Assembly (NCBI GenBank): GCA_009746045.1
Contig: RPFO01001784.1
Coordinates: 1 to 33,074, forward strand
Direction: 5' to 3'
Length of the DNA: 33,074 nucleotides
From: Mesostigma viride
Taxonomy: Eukaryota; Streptophyta; Mesostigmatophyceae; Mesostigmatales; Mesostigmataceae
Shown here: positions 1 through 7,953 of the stretch, piece after piece
Layout: the number at the start of each line of letters is the position of its first letter
How positions within the stretch are numbered: position 1 is the stretch's first letter
Position numbers and translations under genes: made by a program
Notes under the pieces: generated by a model
The model's input: the letters and a program-made list of their open reading frames with translations, nothing else
Databases searched by the model: none
Told to the model about the DNA's origin: nothing

Positions 1-567
1 TACGCCGCAAGCCTCTACCGCCACCTCTACCTCTACCTGTCCTGATGCTACCTAAACTAGTGAGGCCGCCTCTAGTTAAACCCCTAGCGAAGAACGAACG
101 AGACGATCCAGATCTCAATGCATACGTAAGTACTACTGTAATACGCCATAAGCCATTTACACAAACCCGTTTACTCCAGGAATAGAGGAAGGAAACACAA
201 CTACACTGCCGTGACCCAAGCCTATATGTGTTAATTCATTTAACACACGCCGAGTGACCACACAAGGAGTGGAACGTGCATAAATGGTCACCAACGGTCC
301 AACAGGCTCGGGCCGACCTGGCCCTCGCCTGCAGAAACACAGAAACACAGGCAGGTGCACAGATGCACGCCGGTCCACTACATTCTACCAAAGGATAAGG
401 ACCACTAATAAAGTATGCGGCGCGGCGCCCAAAGGCACCCAATATACCACAGTACTGTTACGAGGACAATAATGTCCCAGCTAGGACTACACGTAAACCT
501 AGGAACAACCGAGGCCAAGGATCTAATTTACGTCCGTAACTACAACGAATTGTTACGCGACGTAACA
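1..567 (-). repeat. LTR, family E, copy 1 (lacks about 3 nt at the window edge)
   Basis: This stretch aligns base by base, with scattered differences, to 27912-28458. It ends in GACGTAACA at 559-567, the inverted match of the TGTTACGTC that opens the other copy. By that alignment only about the first three bases lie outside the window, so the LTR is almost whole. Strand is taken from copy 2, where a polypurine tract sits at one end on the minus strand. No polypurine tract or PBS lies on the right-hand side here, so this copy is either a solo LTR or the 5' LTR of a minus-strand element lying to the left. It carries a roughly 30-bp insertion near 340 relative to copy 2. Confidence 0.8.
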
Positions 568-708
568 CAAACGCCCAGCTATATAAACCTATATACAGAG
601 CCATGTCAAAGCTCTATACTACGATAAGACCAATGGAAACGCCTAACGGGAGGAACCTAATAGCCCTGCTGCACCGCAAAATCAGCCCGCGTACGGCGGA
701 GCATGATG
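568..708. other. short gap between LTR E and the LINE fragment
   Basis: No coding potential is seen. It lies 3' of the minus-strand endonuclease ORF and is probably that element's 3' untranslated region, interrupted by LTR E. If LTR E is a single insertion, the expected target duplication would begin with CAAAC at 568; the left side is outside the window. Confidence 0.4.
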
Positions 709-1860
709 TCAGCCATGGCCCGAGTCAGCGCCACCGGCCGACAAGCGCTGACGCCAATATGACGTCCAGGTCCGCGCCGACCATGGGGCCCGCTGGCCCT
801 CCAGGTCCAGCCGGTCCTCCCGGAGCCGGCAACACTCCTTGAAGAAGGCGGAGGTCAGGGGCCCCATGGCCCCAAACTCCTCCAGGACAAAGGGCACCAC
901 ACGATGGTGCCCGACGTCGCCGTAGGCCAGGAGCTTGGCCCGCTCCGCCCGGTCCGCCGTGTAACCTGCCGTGAGGGAGGCCCCAGCCACGTGGCTAAGA
1001 GCCAAGGGCCGCGCCACCGAAACGTCGATAAGCAGATGCCGGCCACCCCCCTCAAAGTACAGCACCACGATGTCAGGCCGGTGGTTGGGGGAATAGAAGG
1101 CAGCGCCATCCGCATCCTCGGACCGGATGTTCGCGTGGGGGAAAACCGACCGAATCATGGCGAGCACCACCGTCAGGAGGACAGTGTGCAAATACAAATA
1201 CCAATTCTGATTCTGTTGGCCCCCCATGCAGGAAAGGTAGTGAGTCCCCGTGGGATCCAGCGGCTGCCCACAGCTACCACAAGGCCGCCTGGCCGGAACA
1301 AGAGGCTGCGGGGCAAATAGCTGGTGCCGGAGCGCCACCGAGTAGTGGCTGGGAGCCAAGGCGAATGGTGGGGCCATGGGAAGAGCACGAAGGAACGCCG
1401 AGCCCACACTCCGCAAGGAAAGCGAGAACAGCCACGCACGTCCCTGGGCGTTGAGGTCCGCGAAAAGAGCAATCCAATCAGCCGTGTGCAGAATACCCGC
1501 GTAGGTTTTCTGGTGTTTATCGATGACGCGAGCAGGGAATGCGGCGGGAGATTGAACGGAGGCGACCGAGGGAGTGCCGCGAGGGAGGTGGCGCTGTACC
1601 GCCTGAGCGGCACGGACGGGAGAACAGGCCTGCTGGATCTCAGCATAGGCCTCCTGGATGGCGGTGACGAAGGGCAAAGGGCTGCTGGGGTCCAGGAGGT
1701 CAGGCGCTGCCGTTGCCAAAAGGGGCAGGAGCCGGCAGCTTTCCGCCCACGACTGAGCGACGGAGCCCAAAAATGCTGCTGGGGCCAGCCGGGCGGCACG
1801 AGTCAGACCACAGCCACCCATCCGTGCAGGCAGGGAGGCAATGCAAATAGCATGTGGCGG
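709..1860 (-). pseudogene. non-LTR retrotransposon C-terminal fragment: CCHC zinc knuckle plus restriction-like endonuclease
   Basis: The open frame runs from the LTR junction at 1860 to a TGA at 709, and the first methionine is at 1821. It is still open upstream of that methionine and includes a LPARMGGCGL motif, which recalls the LP...GG.GL segment found after the RT domain of many RT-endonuclease proteins. Counting from the methionine, C181, C184, H194 and C198 form a C-x2-C-x9-H-x3-C knuckle. It is followed by RPD (248-250) and D266-V-S-V, then K296, the arrangement of a PD-(D/E)xK restriction-like endonuclease as in R2/Dualen-type LINEs. Such a domain nicks the target to prime reverse transcription. 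The RT itself is absent, removed or displaced by G1 at 1861. The family call is from motifs; the exact clade is not determined. Confidence 0.72.
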
Positions 1861-2443
1861 TGTTACGTCCCGGCCCTTTTAGTCGGACGTAACAATGGAA
1901 TAAATTACTAAGGCCTTGTGGCCGTTGTACTGGGTTTTATGAATATTGACTATTGTGTGAATTGGACTAGTTATTTTGGTCCTAGGCTGACCTTTTAGGG
2001 GCCGGTGCCGTGGCGCCGCGCCAGTTCTGGGTCTGTCTATAGTTCTAGGCGTGGATCCTGTAGTTGGGGGTCGATGTCGGCCCGGATCCTACGTGGAATG
2101 AGTGAATTGGATTGTCCAGTAGGATTTGGTGTGTATCTGCGCCGCAACCAACCTAGGTTAAATTAGTCCGAGGACGAGAGTCTCGTCCTCTTGGTTTGAT
2201 GAATGATAAGTGCGAATACGCCTACACATTGAGCCCGGGGCAATTATCCATTTGTAATTGGTCTTGCTAGCCATTATAAGTGTGTACAAATTAGCTTGGT
2301 ATCAAGCCGTGATGCCAGATATCTCACGACTCACGTCGTGAAGCGCAACCTACATTATGCTACCTTGAATTATTCCTAATTCCGGCAAGGAGGGTCTTTT
2401 GCTACGTAGCTCAGGCTAGAGGTGTCTGGGCTGGGACGTAACA
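1861..2443 (+). repeat. G1 5' LTR
   Basis: It begins TGTTACGTCC and ends GGGACGTAACA, giving inverted termini of TG...CA type, and is followed one base later by a tRNA primer site. The end motif is echoed internally at 1885-1894. It contains a near-perfect palindrome at 2170-2190 (10-bp arms, one central base) and a TATA-like TTATAAG near 2275. The five bases before it are GGCGG; the matching right flank is not in the window. The termini resemble those of family E, but the body is not alignable with it by eye. Confidence 0.85.
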
Positions 2444-2444
2444 C

Positions 2445-2455
2445 TGGTATCGGAG
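2445..2455 (+). other. G1 primer-binding site
   Basis: TGGTATCGGAG begins one base after the LTR end. It matches the 3' end of an initiator-Met-type tRNA (CCA preceded by a TAT-containing acceptor stem). The same TGGTATCGG core follows the 5' LTRs of N2 and N3. Confidence 0.85.
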
Positions 2456-3194
2456 GAAATGTGCTGGAAAGGTTAGCTAACTCTCGCGGAGAGGGTTAGT
2501 GAGCCAATTAGGATACCAAGGCGGAGCTTGACCGTCGTAGGTAGAGGTTCCGGAATTCAACGACTGCTGACAGGTCGGCGGCCAGCCCGTAAAGGGATTC
2601 AACGACGACCTAGGCAGCAAGCGGCCAGTCTGGGATACTCGGCGGGGCTAGCAATAGTCCTGTGGTGAGGTGCTGTCGACGATAGCGTTAATTAAGCTCT
2701 CCTGTTTTCAACGACACCTAGTGGCGGCCAGGGCTTGCCTTCAACGACACCGGGTGGCGGCCAGCTCAGGAGGGATTAACGTTATCGAATATGGTACGTC
2801 CCCTAGTTAGGATTCTTTCTTTGCAAGCTATGCCTGTGGAAGGCTAGCTGGCGTGCTCGCTTTCTCTCCGGATCCGCACGCGTAGGGGGTTCTTGTTATA
2901 CGTTGTGCCTCTATAGGTTGTGAATGTCGTTGGTGCCATGGAAGTCGCGGATGACGACCATCGTTGTTTGACCTGTCGTGGGGGTGGATACCGTCTGGCT
3001 GTTGCCGACTGTGTTGACGGTGTTTACCTCCGTGTACTTAGTGTATAGCCCTCTGCCGCGGAAGGCTGGGGCGTGTGCATGCTGTGCTAGACTTCGTGCT
3101 CTTTCCTCGTTTGTTTAAGGTCACTGCATTTAGAGGTAGCCTGGGATTCCCCTTTCTCTCCTGCTTGCAAGCCGCTGCCAGCCTATGATGTAAC
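2456..3194 (+). other. G1 untranslated leader with hairpins and a repeated motif
   Basis: No convincing coding frame is seen. A small hairpin lies at 2477-2499 (CTAAC...GTTAG arms), just after the PBS. A unit opening TTCAACGAC and closing GCGGCCAG occurs four times, at 2556-2586, 2598-2628, 2707-2731 and 2740-2764. The last two lie in the loop of a longer hairpin at 2680-2787. The position is that of retroviral packaging/dimerisation signals; that role is inference. Confidence 0.6.
2680..2787 (+). other. long stem-loop in the G1 leader
   Basis: The left arm at 2680-2704 begins CGATAGCGTTAAT and ends CTCCTG. The right arm at 2767-2787, read in reverse complement, is CGATAACGTTAAT then CCCTCCTG. 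This gives about 19 paired bases with one mismatch and one bulge. The loop contains two copies of the TTCAACGAC...GGCGGCCAG motif. Confidence 0.65.
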
Positions 3195-3536
3195 ATGCCT
3201 AGACGCAACAGAATAAATAAGGGTGGACAGTCTGGATTTCCTTACTATGCAGTAGCTCATGACGGGGATGAGGGTAGACCAGCTATATTCTACAGTTGGA
3301 AGACTTGTGAAGAGCACATTAAAGATAAGATATTGTCCCAAGGCTCTAGTGCTAAGTGGAAAGGGTTTGATAACATTACAGATGCAGATAGGTTTGTTAG
3401 GGAACACATGCCATTGCCTGAGGGGATGCACACCACTCGTGAATGCTCCAAGCCACCCACGCTCAGCAGTCAGGGGGAGGGGACAGCAGTTACAGTTACC
3501 TTCTCTCAGCTGACCATTGGCCCTAGCAAACAGTAG
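3195..3536 (+). CDS. viroplasmin / RNase H1 hybrid-binding-domain protein, separate ORF before gag
   Basis: A 113-residue ORF with its ATG at 3195, in the G1 leader region. Residues 15-70 carry the signature of the caulimovirus-viroplasmin/RNase H1 N-terminal fold: YYAV at 17-20, a Y-S-W at 33-35 followed by C38, KGF at 56-58, and an A..FV at 64-68. In RNase H1 this domain binds RNA:DNA hybrids or dsRNA; in the viral inclusion protein it helps translation and assembly. No RNase H catalytic domain follows. The tail (75-113) is Ser/Thr/Gly-rich without a recognised fold. It lies 128 bp before the gag ATG in a different frame, so it would need its own initiation or a spliced/polycistronic message. 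A free-standing copy in a gypsy element is unusual; a captured host domain is one explanation. Confidence 0.75.
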   Translation: MPRRNRINKGGQSGFPYYAVAHDGDEGRPAIFYSWKTCEEHIKDKILSQGSSAKWKGFDNITDADRFVREHMPLPEGMHTTRECSKPPTLSSQGEGTAVTVTFSQLTIGPSKQ

Positions 3537-3664
3537 AGGATACTATTACTAGGAAGTAATACTAGGTTCTATATCTATAGACCCATAGCACGTGGTTGCT
3601 CTCTCTCTCTCTCTTTCTTCCTGGGGAGGTGTTGCCTGCTGTGTAAGGTACCGGTACGAGCACC
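3537..3664 (+). repeat. intergenic spacer with CT microsatellite
   Basis: Untranslated spacer between the viroplasmin-like ORF and gag. It contains a (CT)n tract of about eight units near 3597-3614 that runs into a short pyrimidine stretch. The gag ATG follows at 3665. Confidence 0.6.
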
Positions 3665-3981
3665 ATGCCAACACGGTACCAAACAACAAGGAACGCCAGA
3701 GAGACAGAAGACGAGACTAGGGAAAGAGACTCAGATAATAGAGAGGTAGAACCTGTAGACAACCACGAGCACGGTACAGAAGGGCTAGAGGTACCACCGT
3801 ACGTCCAAGTAGGGACAGGTACAGGTGAGGTCATGGAGAGACCTGTGGAAGGCTCCCCACGATCCAGCCCTAGGTTCCCAGCGGATGGGGACAATCCAGA
3901 CGCCTTAACCGGGCAGGAAGATGACAGAAGTGACCAAGAGAGACTACAAGGGGACTCGCAGCAGCAGCAGCAGCGACAGCA

Positions 3982-4038
<57 letters not shown>

Positions 4039-5085
4039 GCAGCAGCAACGGCAACAACGGCAACCCCGGATGCAGCAACAACAACCCCAGACGAGACCAC
4101 AATGGCTACCACAGGATCCTGAGCAGCAGGGAGACGAGAATGAAGATGCCCTGCACTACCGTTATCAGCAGTCAGCCACAGGGCGGCCAGTGCATCCCTG
4201 GGCGGGGCGGGGGCGTCCCCAGGGACCTCCGCCGGGCCCCACTCACCGGGGCAGACGCAGAGTGTCCTTCGGCGGTACTTCCCTGTTACCCACGGCGCTA
4301 TGGAATTCGGATGAGGATGGTGAGATTCCAGGGGCAGATGGCGAGTTCGACGATCTGGAAGGGATGGGCGAGGTTGACGAGGGTCCAGTTACTCAGGGCC
4401 CGCCTGTGGGTACTCATAGACCACGGACCAGTCTGACCCGGGGATGACAGAAGCAGTGTCACTGCCCGAGGCGAGGAGACTCATACGCCCGTCCAGCGTC
4501 CGGTACCCCAACCGCAGCGTCCACGGGCGTTTGACAGCAGCGTGGTCCCTTCGCCCGCGACCGTCGGTAACCTGAATTTCAGCAGGGTGGCACTGGATGA
4601 CCCGGGGTATGAACACCCCTCGTTGGTACAGGTACGCCGGACACACGGTACACCGGACAGATCCGGATCTCTCCCCCGGTCGCAGCCTCCAGCATTCGGC
4701 TCCATCTCCTACAGAGAGGTCGGTGGGCCTAAGCTTAACACGGTAAAGGCCCCACCGATGCCTACCTTCAAGAATGTACCCAAGCTACACGCGGATATGA
4801 AACCGCGAGAGGTCGACGAATGGGGACGCATGTGGCAACAGCAGTATACCGTCTGGAGCAATCACAACAGCTGGGAGCTTGCCACCTGTGATCTGATCCC
4901 GCACGTGGTTAACACCTGCATGGACCCCTCGGTGGTGAGCATCTTGAACTGTGAGAGCATCGCATCCCAGTCATACCCGCAAACCGTGGAGGAGCTGATG
5001 GACCGGGTGCGCCGCAAGTTGATACCCCCAGACGCGGAGCTCCACGAGCGAATCGCCTTCGGCAAGCTGCGCCAGGGGACCACCC
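3665..5085 (+). CDS. gag: G1 gag, N-terminal part (polyglutamine; broken by a frameshift and by N2)
   Basis: The ATG at 3665 opens an acidic, low-complexity N-terminus, then a glutamine-rich tract (coding 3959-4095) and a Pro/Arg-rich stretch. The frame stops at 4445-4447. A second frame, open upstream of 4443 and running on to 5085, continues the same style and then gives an ordered segment rich in W and hydrophobics (about 4740-5080: KLHADMKPREVDEWGRMW...). That segment is typical of retrotransposon capsid (retrotrans_gag). A one-base indel near 4441 therefore splits what was one gag. At 5086 N2 interrupts it, and the reading frame resumes at 7095 after the CACCC duplication. Gag forms the particle that packages the RNA. 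The first-half assignment rests on continuity, not on homology. Confidence 0.7.
3959..4036 (+). repeat. CAG microsatellite coding polyglutamine in gag
   Basis: Uninterrupted (CAG)17 at 3986-4036, preceded by interrupted CAG/CGA/CAA codons from 3959 and followed by CAA/CAG/CGG codons to about 4095. It sits in frame in gag and encodes a nearly pure Gln run. Length variation between copies would be expected. Confidence 0.95.
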
Positions 5086-5610
5086 TGTCTGAGGTTATGC
5101 CCACCTCTTGCCGTGTATTTATGCTAGGTAGTCTAGCCGTGTGCTATTCCAACTTATCGCATCACATTTTATATAGTGGCGAGTGAGATATTTAGTGCCG
5201 ATGGTCCTATTCCGGCACTGAGCGTGCAATATGTGTGGCGATAATTAGAGTGGCCGTACCTATGTCCACGTCATGATGCGCCTGCACCTGTGCGCAGTAC
5301 TTTCTAGAATGTGCACCGTATGCATGCATTCGACACCACTAGTGATGCTGACCTGTCATTTGTGCCAGCCGTTAGATTGTCGCCAAGGGTAGTGCCGACC
5401 CCATGCCACCGTGCATGATTTTAGGGTTGGCAACTCCACGAACTCTCCCCTTTTTCCTTGCTAGCAAGTGACAATGTAGCAATTTAGGCTAATGGCTGCC
5501 CGATGGCAAGGGCAATGCCATAGCCGTGCTGCCAATATGCGTTAATTAATTCTAATGAATTACGTCAATTATCATGTTGACCAAGTAACGCATTATACAT
5601 ATTTTAAACA
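5086..5610 (+). repeat. N2 5' LTR
   Basis: Starts TGTCTGAGG, ends TTTTAAACA, and is followed directly by the PBS. A TATA-like TTTTATATAG lies at 5167-5176. Practically identical to 6570-7094. Confidence 0.92.
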
Positions 5611-5622
5611 TGGTATCGGAGC
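5611..5622 (+). other. N2 primer-binding site
   Basis: TGGTATCGGAGC abuts the LTR end with no spacer; initiator tRNA-Met type. Confidence 0.88.
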
Positions 5623-6569
5623 TGATGGTTCATGGTCTTTCAGCCTTTGCCTGGCGAGCATTATTTTCTTCCCACCTCGAGGACGAGGTGTGCTTGCATC
5701 GCCGGCACTTTCGTTGGAGTTTCGCCTTTGCGCGAGTCTGGCCACGGCCGTTGTAGTCCGCCAAGCCATTTACGAGGACAGCGCAGCTAGCACTTGGTGC
5801 CGCTGGCGTTGCTGCCAGCAGACCTGGATTCGGTGTGTTGCATATATTTGCGTAAAACAGATTCGTGAGCACACCCGCAGCTGCCAGTGTGCATGGTGTG
5901 CAAGCGTTGACGCTGGATGCCTGAAGTCCGTGTTTGGTTCTGGGCGGGGACAGCCAACTTTTTTATTTTTTCGACGACAGCAAATTTATTGTTCCGGATG
6001 CTGATTCCGCTGCTGGCACAGTGAGCCGTGAGGATTCAAGCCCATTTTCGCAGAGTCTACGAGCTGATATCGCCTTCTATGGCAAGCGGCATTGATCCGC
6101 TAGACTATTATACTCGACTTTTTATGTCGAGCGCCCAGTGCCTGCCCGAGAGCCACGTGCCGTGAGCCCAGTGCCGGGAGAGCCCGTAAGAGCCGCTGAG
6201 CCAGGAGCCGCCGAGCCAAGGAGCCTAGAGCCAAGAGCCAGGGGGTGTATGAGCCGAGCGCCTTTTGTCGAGATTTCGTTGATAATCAGTTTGGATTATT
6301 TATGACCTGCCGGCCATTGTTTTTTGTCATAGTTGAGCTAGTCCTTTGTTGGCCGTTGACCTGAAAGGACCTTCTCCTTGAGGGGGGGTGCCTGATTCCC
6401 CATCTTTCTTGCTGGTACTGAGTTTGAACCTCCTTATCCCCACCATGGTTAGCCGTGTAAGGGGGGTATGCCAGGGTGTTTTGTACCCGGCTATCCTACC
6501 TAGTTATTGAGGGGGGAGAGGAAGGAGTGTCATGTTTCTTTTGAGCACGCATGAGCTGTGCAAGGGGGG
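5623..6569 (+). other. N2 internal region, apparently non-coding
   Basis: No frame here resembles a retroelement protein; the longest open frame runs out of the LTR and has no family features. A GAGCC-rich imperfect repeat occupies about 6148-6262 (about eleven copies of the pentamer). The region ends in the polypurine tract CAAGGGGGG at 6561-6569, immediately before the 3' LTR. Confidence 0.75.
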
Positions 6570-7094
6570 TGTCTGAGGTTATGCCCACCTCTTGCCGTGT
6601 ATTTATGCTAGGTAGTCTAGCCGTGTGCTATTCCAACTTATCGCATCACATTTTATATAGTGGCGAGTGAGATATTTAGTGCCGATGGTCCTATTCCGGC
6701 ACTGAGCGTGCAATATGTGTGGCGATAATTAGAGTGGCCGTACCTATGTCCACGTCATGATGCGCCTGCACCTGTGCGCAGTACTTTCTAGAATGTGCAC
6801 CGTAGGCATGCATTCGACACCACTAGTGATGCTGACCTGTCATTTGTGCCAGCCGTTAGATTGTCGCCAAGGGTAGTGCCGACCCCATGCCACCGTGCAT
6901 GATTTTAGGGTTGGCAACTCCACGAACTCTCCCCTTTTTCCTTGCTAGCAAGTGACAATGTAGCAATTTAGGCTAATGGCTGCCCGATGGCAAGGGCAAT
7001 GCCATAGCCGTGCTGCCAATATGCGTTAATTAATTCTAATGAATTACGTCAATTATCATGTTGACCAAGTAACGCATTATACATATTTTAAACA
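6570..7094 (+). repeat. N2 3' LTR
   Basis: Second copy of the N2 LTR, preceded by the polypurine tract and followed by the target duplication CACCC and resumed gag coding. Confidence 0.92.
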
Positions 7095-7953
7095 CACCCC
7101 ATATCGCGAGTTTCTGTCCAAGTTTGAGTCCAGCGCCGCTTATCTGACCGACATGACCTGGTATGAGTACAAGATCAGGTTCATCGAGGCACTCTGTCCC
7201 GAGCTGCAGGGCGAGGTATTCAAGCACTACGCTGAGGTTCCTTGGAAGGATTGGGACATCCTGAATATCCAGAGATACCTTCTACAGGTGGCCGACGTGG
7301 TGGCTCGCGGGCGCGCACCCTCAGTGCGCCGTTTCTTCAGGCCAGCTCCCCCGCGACGGGTGAATCAGATGTACTCCACTGAGTTCGCCGGCGAGGAGGA
7401 GGACGAGTACCTCGACGACCCTGATGATGGCTACACTGACCAGGGTGTCAACGCGATCGACGCTAGCAAGGCGCGGTGTTTCATGTGCAGCGAGGTGGGG
7501 CACCTCAAGCGCGACTGCCCCAAGCTCCGGGGCAAGCACGCCAGTCGTGGTGCAGGGGACGGGGAACCCAGCGTTCGCTTCTCTGGTCCAGCCTTCGGCA
7601 GCCGCCCCGACTCCTCCGGTCCCCGGGACCGACCCCGCAACGCGGGTGAGCGTGCGGCTCGCCTGCAGCATGCCAGACAGGTCCCGACGCAGTACCAGCA
7701 GCCGCGACCACCCGCGACCAGCTCTACCAAGGGCGTGTTGCGCGCGGTCAACGAGATTGAGGCGCGGCGACAGTCCTCCTCTTCCGGCCAGGCGCATGTA
7801 GTGGCGGGCTACGAGTATGACGACGAGGAGGAGGCTGACGAAGAGGAGGAGGGGGGGAAGAGGGCGGGCGGTCGGGCGAGGCGGCCTCCCGTCCCACCGC
7901 TCCTCGGGAGTAGTAGCCTTGCCCGTGGGCCTGGGCCCCGGGGTAGAGGATAG
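7095..7953 (+). CDS. gag: G1 gag, C-terminal part with CCHC zinc knuckle
   Basis: This continues the capsid domain in the same frame as the segment ending at 5085, once N2 and one CACCC are removed. After a helical region (YLTDMTWYEYKIRFIEAL..) comes a Pro/Arg linker and, from 7477, the nucleocapsid knuckle CFMCSEVGHLKRDC (C-x2-C-x4-H-x4-C), which binds RNA. The tail turns strongly acidic (DDEEEADEEEE at about 7819-7850), then basic, and stops at 7953. It overlaps the pol frame (+1 relative to gag) from 7817. A run of seven G at 7851-7857 lies in the overlap and is a plausible place for a programmed or accidental frame change. Confidence 0.85.

Larger units (their letters stand above)
5086..7094 (+). 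mobile_element. N2: 2,009-bp non-autonomous LTR element inserted in G1 gag
   Basis: Two 525-bp LTRs (5086-5610, 6570-7094) start TGTCTGAGG and end TTTTAAACA. They differ by only one base that I could find (near 5311 versus 6795). The element is flanked by CACCC at 5081-5085 and 7095-7099, and removing it restores the gag frame. The internal 959 bp has PBS and polypurine tract but no recognisable gag or pol, so it must be mobilised by a helper. It shares the LTR end (TTTTAAACA), PBS and PPT style (AAGGGGGG then TGT) with N3, suggesting the same copia-type helper family. Confidence 0.92.

Noticed and set aside
904-1911. Plus-strand ORFs of 138 and 195 aa opposite the LINE endonuclease
   Set aside because: Antisense shadows of a GC-rich coding frame with clear domain motifs on the minus strand.
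2160-2195. Hammerhead-ribozyme-like AGTCCGAGGACGAGAG in the G1 LTR
   Set aside because: Lacks the CUGAUGA core and has GAGAG instead of GAAAC; more simply a perfect palindrome.
3870-4112. Polyalanine ORF on the minus strand
   Set aside because: Shadow of the CAG tract read on the opposite strand.
5555-6004. 149-aa ORF spanning the N2 LTR end and interior
   Set aside because: Starts in the LTR, crosses the PBS, resembles no retroelement protein and has shadow-like composition.
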